Shown: piece after piece, positions 35,827 to 44,069 of the stretch | Layout: the number at the start of each line of letters is the position of its first letter | How positions within the stretch are numbered: the stretch's first letter is position 1 | Source of the DNA: JADMII01 sp036278595 | GTDB lineage: Bacteria; Chloroflexota; Dehalococcoidia; DSTF01; JACRBR01 | Direction of reading: 5' to 3' | NCBI GenBank assembly: GCA_036278595.1 | Contig: DASUKS010000265.1 | Location: 1-44,203 of the forward strand | DNA: 44,203 nucleotides | Position numbers and translations under genes: made by a program | Notes under the pieces: model-generated | Databases searched by the model: none | What the model was told of the DNA's origin: nothing | The model's input: the letters and a program-made list of their open reading frames with translations, nothing else

Positions 35827-35842
35827 TGTTTCACGTGAAACA
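35827..35842. promoter_or_regulatory. parS centromere site (ParB-binding palindrome)
   Basis: TGTTTCACGTGAAACA is a perfect 16-bp palindrome identical to the widely conserved bacterial chromosomal parS consensus. ParB binds it and loads onto DNA as a CTP-dependent clamp, which ParA/Soj and SMC then use for origin segregation. It lies in the intergenic space 10 bp past the prenyltransferase stop codon. parA, parB, dnaA and rnpA are not in the window. No second copy was found in this sequence. Confidence 0.9.
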
Positions 35843-36091
35843 TCTGGGCTCGGCGCGGGCGCTCGCTCGCGGTGCGTAGCACGCCATAGACATAGCCCGT
35901 CGTCGCCGACGAACAATCAATCGCCGTACCGCGCCGTATCGCAGCACGTTCCCGCTCCTCCGGCGCCTGGCTCTCGTTTTCATGACAATGCTCTGCGATG
36001 CACATGCCATTGGAACATCGCAACGGGTTGCGCGCAGTACATGACCGATAGGCAACGATGAGGGCCGGAGTAGTGCGAAAGGAGGCCTTTC

Positions 36092-36253
36092 ATGATCTCG
36101 CTGCTCTGGCTGCTGTTCCTGGTCCTACTGATCCTGTGGATCGTGGGATTCGCGGTGAACTGGGGTGCATTCATCTGGATCCTCCTGATCGCCGCGCTGG
36201 CGGTCCTCGTGCTGAATCTCATCTCAGCATCGAGAAGCGGACGCTGGTATTGA
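36092..36253 (+). CDS. Lmo0937/DUF5670-like 53-aa membrane protein
   Basis: 53 aa: a first helix (LLWLLFLVLLILWIVGFAV), a short N/W/G turn, and a second helix (FIWILLIAALAVLVLNLISA), ending SRSGRWY. This W-[LV]-GF-...-G...L..[IL]..AL.V.V pattern is that of the Lmo0937/DUF5670 family of tiny membrane proteins, several of which are stress-induced in other bacteria. A textbook AAAGGAGG lies 6 nt upstream of the ATG, and a strong terminator follows 19 bp past the stop, so the gene is very probably expressed as a monocistronic unit despite its size. Confidence 0.85.
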   Translation: MISLLWLLFLVLLILWIVGFAVNWGAFIWILLIAALAVLVLNLISASRSGRWY

Positions 36254-36272
36254 GCGAACTCGCGTCTGCAAC

Positions 36273-36304
36273 GAGGAGCCCCCGGCAATCGCCGGGGGCT
36301 CCTC
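36273..36304. terminator. Strong terminator between the DUF5670-like and HtrA genes
   Basis: GAGGAGCCCCCGGC (36273-36286) pairs perfectly with GCCGGGGGCTCCTC (36291-36304) around the loop AATC, a 14-bp GC-rich stem. It is followed on the plus strand by ATTCTTCC. It lies between convergent genes and probably serves both. Confidence 0.85.
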
Positions 36305-36321
36305 ATTCTTCCCGCGCCTCG

Positions 36322-37533
36322 CTAGCCGTTCGGGTTCTGGCCGAGTGTGAGTTGCGCGCTCTGCTTCTGACTGCCGCGGAAGTACGTGACGTTCACAGTC
36401 TCGCCTGGCTTGTGATTGCGCAGCACGTTCAGCATGTCACCGACGTTCGAGACGTTCTGCCCGGCGATCGAGACGATGATGTCCTGCGCCTGCAGACCGG
36501 CCTGTTCCGCCGGCGCGCCCGGCTGCACGCTGGTCACGCCCACACCCTCCGTGACCGGTAGGCTGAACGCCTCTGCGAGCGTCGGCGTGATGTCAGTCGC
36601 GGCGATCCCAATGTAGCCGCGCGTGATGTTGCCGCTCTTGATCAGCTCCTGGGCGATCGGCTGTACCAGCTGCGCCGAGATGGCGAAGCCGATGTTCTGG
36701 GAGTTCGCGATGCCGGCCGTGTTGATGCCGATGACGTCGCCGTCGACATCCACGAGCGGACCGCCAGAATTGCCCGGGTTGATGCTGGCGTCCGTCTGCA
36801 GCGCGGGGCTGATCGTCGTGTTTTGCTCCTGTATCGAGCGGGCCTTCGCACTGAGCACGCCGGTCGTGACGGTGGGCTCGCCCGGCAACGCGAACGCGAA
36901 GCCGATCGCAACGACGGTGTCGCCGACGTCGACGCTATTCACGTCGCCGAAGTGCGCGGGCTGCAGGTTCAGGCCGCTGGGGTCGATCTTGATCACGGCG
37001 AGGTCGGTCGCGGGGTCCCGTCCGACGATCGTCGCGTTCACCGTCTTCGAGGCGTTGATCGTGACGATGATGTTCTTCGCCGGCTGATTCGTGCCGACCG
37101 TCACGACGTGGTTGTTCGTGACGATATGGCCCTGGTTGTCGATGATCACGCCGGTGCCGACGCCGACCTCCTGCCCGCCGCCCACCGAGCCGAGGTTCGC
37201 AGCCTCCGTCTGGATGCGGACGACGGAGGGGGCGAGCTTCGTGACGATCGGGTGCACCGTGAAGGATGGGCCCTGCCCCGTGCTCGCCGTGCCGGTCGCC
37301 CCGGGCGTCGCGCTTCGCGTCGCCGTCGTCGTGCCCGCCGGTGTGGCGCTGTGCGCCGTCGTCGGGCTTGCGGCCTGCGTCGCCGGCGCCGTCGCGGCGA
37401 GCGAACTCGTCGCGACCGGCGATTGCGTCGCGGCCGGGGTCGAGGACGGCGTCTGGGATGCCGCCAGGCCAATGCCGAACAGCCCCATCATCGCAAGTGC
37501 GATGGGGATGATGGCCAATCGTGAGAGCTTCAT
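36322..37533 (-). CDS. HtrA/DegP-type serine protease with one PDZ domain
   Basis: 403 aa. An N-terminal signal or anchor sequence (RLAIIPIALAMMGLFGIGLAAS) is followed by a ~60-residue Ala/Thr/Ser/Pro-rich linker. The trypsin-like domain keeps the full catalytic triad: H142 (VTNNHVV), D177 (ATDLAVIKID) and S256 (NPGNSGGPL). One PDZ domain (about 300-395) has GYIGIAA and GAPAEQAGLQAQDIIVSIAGQ. It should act outside the cytoplasmic membrane in protein quality control. GAGAGGTGG precedes the start. It is divergent from the PRC-barrel-like gene across 302 bp. Confidence 0.93.
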   Translation of the reverse strand: MKLSRLAIIPIALAMMGLFGIGLAASQTPSSTPAATQSPVATSSLAATAPATQAASPTTAHSATPAGTTTATRSATPGATGTASTGQGPSFTVHPIVTKLAPSVVRIQTEAANLGSVGGGQEVGVGTGVIIDNQGHIVTNNHVVTVGTNQPAKNIIVTINASKTVNATIVGRDPATDLAVIKIDPSGLNLQPAHFGDVNSVDVGDTVVAIGFAFALPGEPTVTTGVLSAKARSIQEQNTTISPALQTDASINPGNSGGPLVDVDGDVIGINTAGIANSQNIGFAISAQLVQPIAQELIKSGNITRGYIGIAATDITPTLAEAFSLPVTEGVGVTSVQPGAPAEQAGLQAQDIIVSIAGQNVSNVGDMLNVLRNHKPGETVNVTYFRGSQKQSAQLTLGQNPNG

Positions 37534-37835
37534 CGCTATCCACCTCTCTTCTCATCTGCTCCGCACCGCGCGACTCGCATGAGGCCCGATGCGCTGTTGC
37601 GAGTTTCTGAAAGCGTATGCAGCGAGGCGTAACGCTCCGGCTGCGACCGAACGATGCCGCTGTTGCGGAAGGATCGCGGTCGCGCGGCCTACCACACGCG
37701 GGTGAGGGCATCGCGGAGCTCAAGCAGGTGAACAGGGGCCGACGCCGATATAGAGGTGTCATAACGGACCGGCATTCGCTAACGCGCGCGCCACCGGCTC
37801 CGTCCTACCATCCAATCCAAAGCAGGAGGGCTGCG
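37534..37835. other. Divergent intergenic region (302 bp)
   Basis: Upstream region of the HtrA-type gene (minus) and the PRC-barrel-like gene (plus). The stretch GATATAGAGGTGTCATAACGG (37748-37768) is AT-richer and may hold the plus-strand promoter. The in-frame extension of the downstream gene (from 37617) lacks a ribosome-binding site and is rejected as coding. No other feature was seen. Confidence 0.4.
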
Positions 37836-38312
37836 ATGGGCATACACGAGGACCGCGCCCCGCTGACCGCACAGGTACGGCTCGGACAGCATGTGATGAC
37901 GCGTGACGAAGAGGAGCTCGGCGTCGTCGGCCGGACGACGAGCAAGCAGTTCGAAGTGAATCCGCCCAGCGGTCGGTCGTACTGGCTGGAACGCCAATCC
38001 ATCGTGGCGGCGGAGGGCCGGGAGATCGTCGTCGGCTTTCCGCGACGGGACCTCGAACAGCGACGCCTGAAGGCGGACGAGGTCGATGTCACCGACGGCG
38101 TCACGCTCTCGGAGATCGACACAGAGGGCGCGATGAGTCCGGAGGAGAAGCGCCAGCAGCGCGAGATGGTCGAGCGCGACCTGACCGAACAGCGCGCACG
38201 GCTGGCGCAGGAGCACCACGCGCCAGGCGAAGACCGTTCGTACGGCGAGCCGGTCGAGTCCGAACTGCGACGCCTCGAAGATGACGACGGCCGCGGCCCG
38301 TCCGGCGATTGA
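37836..38312 (+). CDS. PRC-barrel/DUF2171-like protein
   Basis: 158 aa from the ATG at 37836, with AGGAGG 7 nt upstream. Residues 12-72 (AQVRLGQHVMTRDEEELGVVG, then FEVNPPSGRSYWLERQSIVA) look like a PRC-barrel or DUF2171 beta-barrel, a small fold often associated with envelope stress or RNA/photosystem complexes. The rest is highly charged, helical and probably coiled-coil (MSPEEKRQQREMVERDLTEQ). No signal peptide. It precedes the broken transporter gene by 18 bp on the same strand. Confidence 0.7.
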   Translation: MGIHEDRAPLTAQVRLGQHVMTRDEEELGVVGRTTSKQFEVNPPSGRSYWLERQSIVAAEGREIVVGFPRRDLEQRRLKADEVDVTDGVTLSEIDTEGAMSPEEKRQQREMVERDLTEQRARLAQEHHAPGEDRSYGEPVESELRRLEDDDGRGPSGD

Positions 38313-38330
38313 CGCCGCGAGCGGCCCTCC

Positions 38331-39156
38331 GTGTACCGTGAGGATGAGCCCGACGGCCTGACTGACCGCGACCGCGAAGGCGCCGCCGAGCGGACGCGGC
38401 CGCCCGTGCGCGTCATCCACGAGGCGATCCGGCGTGAGGGCACGGAGGAGCTCAACCGGGCCTCGACTGGGCTCGCGTGGTCCGGCTTCGCGGCCGGTCT
38501 CTCGATGGGGTTCTCGCTCGTCGCCCAGGGCCTGCTGCGGTTCTACCTCCCAGACGCGGACTGGACGCCGTTGATCTGGCGGCTCGGCTATCCGGTTGGA
38601 TTCCTGATCGTGGTCCTCGGGCGCCAGGAACTGTTCACGGAGACGACGCTGACCGCCGTCGTTCCGCTCTTCAGCCGGCGTAACATTGACACGTTGCTGG
38701 ACACTCTCCGCGTGTGGGGCATCGTGCTCGTAGCGAACCTGGCGGGCGCTGCGCTGTTCGCGGTGGTGCTCGCGGACCTTCACGTGTTCGACACACCGAT
38801 GCTCGACCAGTTCGCGTACATCGGCACGCACGCGGCGGAGGGGTCATGGGGCGCGATCGTGATTCACGGCATCTTCGCGGGTGGCTGATCGCGCTCGTGG
38901 TATGGCTGCTGCCGCTCGCGGGCGCCGGCCGGCTATGGATGATCATCATCCTTACGTACTTCGTGGGGCTCGGGAGCTTCTCGCACATCATCGCGGGATC
39001 GGTCGAGGTGATGTTCGCCGCGATCTACGGCGCGTGTCATGGCAGCACTACCTCGGCGGCTACCTGGTGCCGACGCTGATCGGCAACACGATCGGAGGTG
39101 CGTCGCTGGTGGCGGCGTTGAACACGGCGCAGGTGGCGCAGAGCGACCACGAATGA
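38331..39156 (+). pseudogene. Formate/nitrite transporter family (YfdC-like) gene with two frameshifts
   Basis: The product is continuous only across three frames. Frame one (GTG 38331 to the stop at 38886) encodes a hydrophilic start, then EELNRASTGLAWSGFAAGLSM, GRQELFTETTLTAVVPLF and GAIVIHGIFAG. The family pattern continues in a second frame from about 38884 (WLIALVVWLLPLAGAGRLWM, FSHIIAGSVEVMFAAIYGA) and in a third from about 39036 (SWQHYLGGYLVPTLIGNTIGG) to the TGA at 39154. Each switch corresponds to one missing base (near 38880 and 39033). FNT proteins are pentameric channels for small anions. A pseudogene or assembly errors both explain this; the start is also uncertain. Confidence 0.8.
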
Positions 39157-39162
39157 GCGCGA

Positions 39163-40161
39163 TCAGCGCGCGGACAAGAGCGCGGCGATGTCGAGGTCGC
39201 GCGCCGCGGCGGAGACGTTGGCAAGCAGCGGGCGCCAGATGCGCTCCGGGACACCGGCCGCGCGCTGCCTGAGCGGCACCGTGAGCGCGTACGCAACGCC
39301 GAGCCGATAGCGCTCCTCGATCTCTACCCTGCCGCGTGACACGCCTTCCTGTATCAGCGCGTCGTGATAATCATCGAGCAGCGCGCGCTCCCAGCCGCGG
39401 CGCACGTCGCGCGGCAGGTTCATGGCGACGGCGTGCGCGAGGTCGATCTCGCCGGGGCCGAGGCAGGTGTTACCCCAGTCGAAGAGCACCGCGTGGTCCG
39501 CGGCGTAGACGGCGTTCCAAAAATGCGCGTCGCCATGAAGGATCGAGCGTTCGGACGCAAACGCCGCGAGCGAAACCGGCACGCTCGCGATGACGTGCAC
39601 GAGATCGGCTGTTTCATCATCGAGGCCGGTGTCAGCGCGCGCGGCGTCGAAACCCAAAGCAAGCATCTGCAGCCGGCCGGCGAGGGTGTCATACGGGCCG
39701 GCGCACATCGCGGCGGCCCAAATGTCGCCGTCCGTCTGGTGCGTGCATGCGTGCACGCGGGCGAGGGATCGCACGAAGGCCCGCGCCTCATCGAGCGACG
39801 GCACGCTGCTCGCGCACGGGCGGAAGCGCGGCTCGAGATCCTCGAGCACCAGCGTTGCCCCGGCGTCCGTCCGCGCCGCGAGATACGCGTGCGGGGCGAT
39901 GTCTGCGGGCAGCGTCCTCCCGAACTCGTGATAGAACCGCACTTCGCGGAGGGTGAGAAAGGCGCCGGCGCCCGCCTGCGATCGCTTGTAGATCACGGAC
40001 GATGGCATCCCGCTCGCCGACGCGAGATGCACGCGCGCCACGAGCGAGTGCGCGAGCGTCGAGAGGAGTTCGTACTCGAAGCCAGGCGACGGGAGAGTGG
40101 CCACATCGAGCGCAGCCGCGATCTCGTCATGGAGGGCAGGCGATTCGTCCATACCGTCCAT
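39163..40161 (-). CDS. Aminoglycoside phosphotransferase-fold (APH/EcKinase-like) protein
   Basis: 332 aa. The catalytic loop ILHGDAHFWNAV (HGDxHxxN) and the metal-binding DWGNTCLGPGEIDLAH segment are those of the APH/choline-kinase superfamily; an upstream LVLEDLEPRF marks the hinge of the kinase fold. Substrates in this superfamily range from aminoglycosides to small metabolites, so antibiotic resistance cannot be claimed. The first ATG is 40161; a second in-frame ATG at 40152 lies 7 nt after a possible -10 (TTAGAT), which would fit a leaderless start. Convergent with the broken transporter gene. Confidence 0.85.
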   Translation of the reverse strand: MDGMDESPALHDEIAAALDVATLPSPGFEYELLSTLAHSLVARVHLASASGMPSSVIYKRSQAGAGAFLTLREVRFYHEFGRTLPADIAPHAYLAARTDAGATLVLEDLEPRFRPCASSVPSLDEARAFVRSLARVHACTHQTDGDIWAAAMCAGPYDTLAGRLQMLALGFDAARADTGLDDETADLVHVIASVPVSLAAFASERSILHGDAHFWNAVYAADHAVLFDWGNTCLGPGEIDLAHAVAMNLPRDVRRGWERALLDDYHDALIQEGVSRGRVEIEERYRLGVAYALTVPLRQRAAGVPERIWRPLLANVSAAARDLDIAALLSAR

Positions 40162-40264
40162 CTAAGCAAGGCGCTCACGGCGGCAACAGCGGGCGCGGCC
40201 TGCGGATTACGCAGTGGACCGAGTGTGCCCACAGGCGACTACGGCGCCTTCCGGCCGCCAATTC

Positions 40265-40293
40265 TTGAACCTAACGAAGCTCGGCGTTAGGCT
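40265..40293 (+). promoter_or_regulatory. Candidate sdh promoter with overlapping operator-like inverted repeat
   Basis: TTGAAC (40265-40270) and TAGGCT (40288-40293) are separated by 17 bp, a sigma70-like arrangement upstream of sdhA with a leader of about 150 nt. A perfect 7-bp inverted repeat, CCTAACG (40270-40276) and CGTTAGG (40285-40291), overlaps the spacer and -10, as expected for a repressor operator. No regulator gene is adjacent. Confidence 0.5.
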
Positions 40294-40449
40294 GAATTGC
40301 CTGTTGGAGATTGCATGATTACCTCTTCCCGGCGTCATCTCCCATCGATCCAACTCGATCCCGGCGCCGCAGGTCATCCAGTTCCCACCGCAGACACGCA
40401 GAGGGCTGGCGCTCTGGCGCGCCCGCTGAAGGGGAAGGTATAGCCGAGC

Positions 40450-42150
40450 ATGGCGGTCTACGAACACGATGTCTTGGTTATCGGCGGTGGACTCGCCGGC
40501 ATGCGGGCGGCGATCGCCGCGCAGCAACTCGGCGCCGATGTGGCGATGATCTCGAAGGTGCACCCGGTACGGTCGCACTCGAACGCGGCGCAGGGCGGCA
40601 TCAACGGCCCGGGGGTCGGCGAAGACGGGGGGCCGTGGGAGGAGCACGCCTACGAGACCACGAAGGCGTCCGACTACCTGGGGGACCAGGACGCGATCAC
40701 CGTCCTGGCGCAGGAGGGCGGACGCGAGGTGCTCCAGGCCGAGCACTGGGGCGTCGTCTTCAGCCGGAAGCCGGACGGACACATGGCCGTCCGTCGTTTC
40801 GGCGGCATGGGTAAGGCGCGCACGTTCTTCGTCGGGGCGATCACCGGGCAGGCGATTCTCCACGTGCTGTACGAGCAGCTGATGCACCCGGCGCGCTTCC
40901 AGGCGATGCGGATGTACGAGGAGTGGTTCGTCACGAGCCTGATCGTCGATGACGGGCATTGCCGCGGCGCGGTGGCGATGAACATCCGCACCGGCGAGCT
41001 GCACGCGATCACCGCGAAGGCGACGATCATCTGCACCGGCGGCCTCGGCCGGGTGTACGAGCCTTCGACCAACGCGTTGATCTGCACCGGCGACGGCATC
41101 GCGCAGGCGTACCGGGCGGGCGCGCCGATCATGGACATGGAGATGGTGCAGATCCACCCGACGACCCTGAAGGGCACGGGGGTCTTGATCACGGAGGGCG
41201 CGCGCGGCGAAGGCGCGTACCTGCTGAACAAGGACGGCGACCGCTTCATGGAGAAGTACGCGCCGAACCTGATGGAACTCGCGTCGCGTGACGTCGTGAC
41301 GCGCGCGGAGCAGACCGAGATCGATGAGGGGCGCGGCGTCGACGGATGCGTGTTCCTCGACCTGCGCCACCTCGGCGAGCAGCTGATCAAGGAGCGGCTC
41401 GAGGAAATCTACGAGATAGCGCGCGACCTGGTGAACGTCGACCTGACGAAGGAGTTGCTGCCGATCCTGCCGGGCGTGCACTACATCATGGGCGGGGTCA
41501 AGACCGACGTCGACGGGCTGACACCAATGCCGGGGCTGTACTCGGCGGGCGAGGCGGCGTGCGTAAGCGTGCACGGCGCGAACCGCGTCGGCGCCAATTC
41601 GCTGCTGGACACGCTGGTGTTCGGACGGCGCGCGGCGGAGCACGCGGTGCCGTGGCTGCGGGAACAGAAGTTCTCGCGCGTGCCGGAGAGCGTCGTCGAG
41701 AAGGACCGCCAGATGCTCCGCGGCATCCTCGACCGGCCGATGAACGGCGACCGCGTGGCAAAAATCCGGCGCGATATGGGTGTCTCGATGAGTGCGAACG
41801 TCGGCATCTTCCGGAGCCCGGATAAGCTGAACCAGCAGATGGAGAACCTGAAGGAGATCCGCGCCCGGTACGACAAGGTCGGCGTCGAGGACAAGGGGTC
41901 GTGCTTCAACACAGACCTGCTGTTCCACATCGAGCTGGGATACATGCTCGACTGCGCGGAGATGATCACGAAGAGCGCGATCGAGCGGAAGGAGAGCCGC
42001 GGCGCGCACACGCGTCTCGACTTCCCGGACCGGAACGACGCGGACTGGCTCAAGCACATCGTCCTGACGCGGCAGCCGGACGGCAGCGAGAAGATGAGCT
42101 ATCTGCCTGTGACGATCACGGAGTGGCAGCCACAGGAAAGGAAGTACTAG
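40450..42150 (+). CDS. sdhA: Succinate dehydrogenase/fumarate reductase flavoprotein subunit
   Basis: 566 aa. The FAD-binding Rossmann motif VLVIGGGLAGMRAAIAA (9-25) and the histidine that carries covalent FAD in VRSHSNAAQGGI (H43) are intact. The capping domain has GALITEGARGEG-type sequence (here VLITEGARGEGAYLLN), and the active-site arginine region is VHGANRVGANSLLDTLVFGR. It oxidises succinate to fumarate in the TCA cycle. AAGGGGAAGG lies 11 nt upstream. The sdhB gene begins immediately after the stop (0 bp gap), so the two are co-translated. Confidence 0.96.
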   Translation: MAVYEHDVLVIGGGLAGMRAAIAAQQLGADVAMISKVHPVRSHSNAAQGGINGPGVGEDGGPWEEHAYETTKASDYLGDQDAITVLAQEGGREVLQAEHWGVVFSRKPDGHMAVRRFGGMGKARTFFVGAITGQAILHVLYEQLMHPARFQAMRMYEEWFVTSLIVDDGHCRGAVAMNIRTGELHAITAKATIICTGGLGRVYEPSTNALICTGDGIAQAYRAGAPIMDMEMVQIHPTTLKGTGVLITEGARGEGAYLLNKDGDRFMEKYAPNLMELASRDVVTRAEQTEIDEGRGVDGCVFLDLRHLGEQLIKERLEEIYEIARDLVNVDLTKELLPILPGVHYIMGGVKTDVDGLTPMPGLYSAGEAACVSVHGANRVGANSLLDTLVFGRRAAEHAVPWLREQKFSRVPESVVEKDRQMLRGILDRPMNGDRVAKIRRDMGVSMSANVGIFRSPDKLNQQMENLKEIRARYDKVGVEDKGSCFNTDLLFHIELGYMLDCAEMITKSAIERKESRGAHTRLDFPDRNDADWLKHIVLTRQPDGSEKMSYLPVTITEWQPQERKY

Positions 42151-43152
42151 ATGAAGGTAAAGCTGAAGGTCCGCCGGACCGACCCGCAGACCGAGTCGAC
42201 CGGGTACAGCCAGTACAGCATCAATATGCCGGAGAGTTCGACGCTTCTCGATGCGCTGATCAACGTGCGGGAGTACGAAGACGGGACGCTCGCGCTACGC
42301 TGCTCGTGCAGGAGCGCGATCTGCGGTTCGTGTTCGATGCGCGTCGACAAGCGGGCGCGGCTCGCCTGCCGGGCGAAGATCATCGCGATCACCGACGGCG
42401 ACGAAGAGCACGAGATCCTCGTCGAGCCGATGACGAACATGCCGGTGATCAAGGACCTGGTGGTCGACCAGGAGTCGTTTTTCGCGAAGATGCGGCAGGT
42501 GGACCCGTACCTCCAACCGGTTGGGCCAGTGCCGGAGCGCGAGTACCGCGTCCCGAACGAGTCGATGCTCGACCTCACCCACACGATGGCCTGCATCATG
42601 TGCGGGGCCTGCGTGAGCGACTGCACCGTGCTCGAGGTGGACAAGAACTTCATCGCCCCGGCGGCGCTCGCGAAGGCGTACCGGTTCGTCGGCGACCCGC
42701 GCGATGGCCACACGCGCGAACGGCTGGAGAAGTTGAGCGAGTACAGCGGGATCTGGGACTGCACACGCTGCAACATGTGCGTCGAGGTGTGCCCGAAGGG
42801 CGTGGCCCCGATGAACCGCATCCTGCAGATGCGCGAGATGGCGATCCACGCGGGCATCCAGAACAACGCCGGTGCGCGGCACACGAATATCTTCACGAAG
42901 TCGATCGTCGATGGCGGGCGGCTGAACGAGGTGTGGATGGTGCCCGGTTCCGTCGGGATGTTTAACGTGCCGCGGCTGATGAGCGAGATGCCGGGCGCGC
43001 TGAAGATGCTTCGCGTCGGGAAGCTGCCCATTGCGCAGATGATCCCGCCGGGTGCGCCGGGGTCGCACAAGATCAAGGGGATGGACCGGGTGCGGAACCT
43101 CGTCCGCAAAGCGTCCACGTTGAAACCGAAGAAGGCCGAGGTTACGGACTGA
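42151..43152 (+). CDS. sdhB: Succinate dehydrogenase iron-sulfur subunit, class E type
   Basis: 333 aa, about 90 longer than E. coli SdhB. The 2Fe-2S ligands are C53-x4-C58-x2-C61-x11-C73. The second domain has CIMCGACVSDC (C148, C151, C154, C158) and CTRCNMCVEVC (C204, C207, C210, C214). C207 occupies the position that is a hydrophobic residue in classical 3Fe-4S subunits, so this cluster may be 4Fe-4S, as reported for Sulfolobus-type enzymes. The extra C-terminal region (about 225-333, MREMAIHAGIQNN and onward) resembles HdrC-type subunits. It is overlapped by one base by the CCG-domain gene. Confidence 0.93.
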   Translation: MKVKLKVRRTDPQTESTGYSQYSINMPESSTLLDALINVREYEDGTLALRCSCRSAICGSCSMRVDKRARLACRAKIIAITDGDEEHEILVEPMTNMPVIKDLVVDQESFFAKMRQVDPYLQPVGPVPEREYRVPNESMLDLTHTMACIMCGACVSDCTVLEVDKNFIAPAALAKAYRFVGDPRDGHTRERLEKLSEYSGIWDCTRCNMCVEVCPKGVAPMNRILQMREMAIHAGIQNNAGARHTNIFTKSIVDGGRLNEVWMVPGSVGMFNVPRLMSEMPGALKMLRVGKLPIAQMIPPGAPGSHKIKGMDRVRNLVRKASTLKPKKAEVTD

Positions 43153-44048
43153 TGGCGACCAAATACGCATTCTGGCCGGGCTGCGTCTCGAAGGGGGCGG
43201 CGCCCGAGCTGTACCTCGCGACCAACCGCGTGGCGAAAGAGCTGGGGATCGAGCTCGTGGAGCTGGACCAGGCGACGTGCACCGGCGCCGGCGTGATCCA
43301 GGAGCAGGCGCCGGAGCTGGCGGATGCGCTGAACGCGCGGACGTTCGCGATGGCGCAGCAGCTCAATCTGCCGTTGATGAACATCTGCTCCACGTGCCAG
43401 GGCATCGAGAGCATGGTGCAGGACAAGCTGGCGAAGAATCCGGAGTACCTCGACAAGATCAACGCGATCCTCGCCGAGGAAGGTCTGCACTACACGCCAG
43501 GACTCGAGGTCAAGAACTTCCTCTGGGTGCTGGTCGAAGACTTCGGGCTCGACCGGCTGAAGTCGATGGTGAAGCATCCGCTGACCGGCGTGCGCATCGG
43601 GCCGTTCTACGGCTGCTACATCCTTCGCCCGAGCGACATCCTCGGGAAGGAAGAGCACCCGGGGCGGGACAAGTACCTGGAACAGGTGATCGAGGCCGTC
43701 GGCGCGACGCCGGTGGACTACGAAGGCGCGAAGAAGTGCTGCGGCTTCCCCATCCTGACGATCAACCGCGAGAACTCGCTGAAGCAGGCGGGGAACCACA
43801 TCCACGAGGCGCAGGACCTGGGAGCGGACGCGCTGGTATCGCCATGCCCGCTGTGCCACCTCAACCTCGACGCTCAGCAGCCGGCCGCGAAGTCCGTGAC
43901 GCACTACGACATCGAGCTGCCGATCATCCACCTGCCGCAGATGATCGGGCTGGCGCTGGGTGTCGACCCGAAGGAGATGCGGATGGACCATCACGTGGTA
44001 TCGACGCAGAAGCTTCTGTCGAAGCTCAGCCAGCCGGTCGGCGCCTGA
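43152..44048 (+). CDS. CCG-domain (HdrB-like) third subunit of class E succinate:quinone oxidoreductase
   Basis: 298 aa. It is built from two CCG domains as in heterodisulfide reductase HdrB and the SdhE subunit of class E enzymes. The C-terminal domain keeps C155 (FYGCY), CC at 196-197 (KKCCGFPI) and C232/C235 (PCPLCH). The N-terminal one has C11 (FWPGCVSKG), C79 and C82 (CSTC), but a threonine replaces the second cysteine of the CC pair (ATCTGAG, C43-T44). There are no transmembrane helices, so the complex would sit on the membrane peripherally. The ATG overlaps the sdhB stop. A terminator follows at 44070. Confidence 0.9.
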   Translation: MATKYAFWPGCVSKGAAPELYLATNRVAKELGIELVELDQATCTGAGVIQEQAPELADALNARTFAMAQQLNLPLMNICSTCQGIESMVQDKLAKNPEYLDKINAILAEEGLHYTPGLEVKNFLWVLVEDFGLDRLKSMVKHPLTGVRIGPFYGCYILRPSDILGKEEHPGRDKYLEQVIEAVGATPVDYEGAKKCCGFPILTINRENSLKQAGNHIHEAQDLGADALVSPCPLCHLNLDAQQPAAKSVTHYDIELPIIHLPQMIGLALGVDPKEMRMDHHVVSTQKLLSKLSQPVGA

Positions 44049-44069
44049 CCGCCCACCAGGTGAACAACG

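Noticed and set aside
35823..36023. 66-aa minus-strand open frame ending MFHVKQ
   Set aside because: The ending is simply the translation of the parS palindrome; the rest has no family features or ribosome-binding site.
38331..39156. Programmed ribosomal frameshifting in the FNT-like gene
   Set aside because: Neither break has a slippery heptamer or strong downstream structure that I can see, and two events in one transporter are not known for the family; decay or sequence error is simpler.
39163..40161. Aminoglycoside-resistance gene
   Set aside because: The APH fold is clear, but the superfamily has many metabolic kinases and nothing in the sequence or neighbourhood indicates an antibiotic substrate.
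40207..43994. Two long minus-strand open frames antisense to the sdh operon
   Set aside because: They mirror sdhA, sdhB and the CCG gene, have low-complexity Arg/His/Val-rich translations and match no family; this is a usual shadow effect in high-GC DNA.
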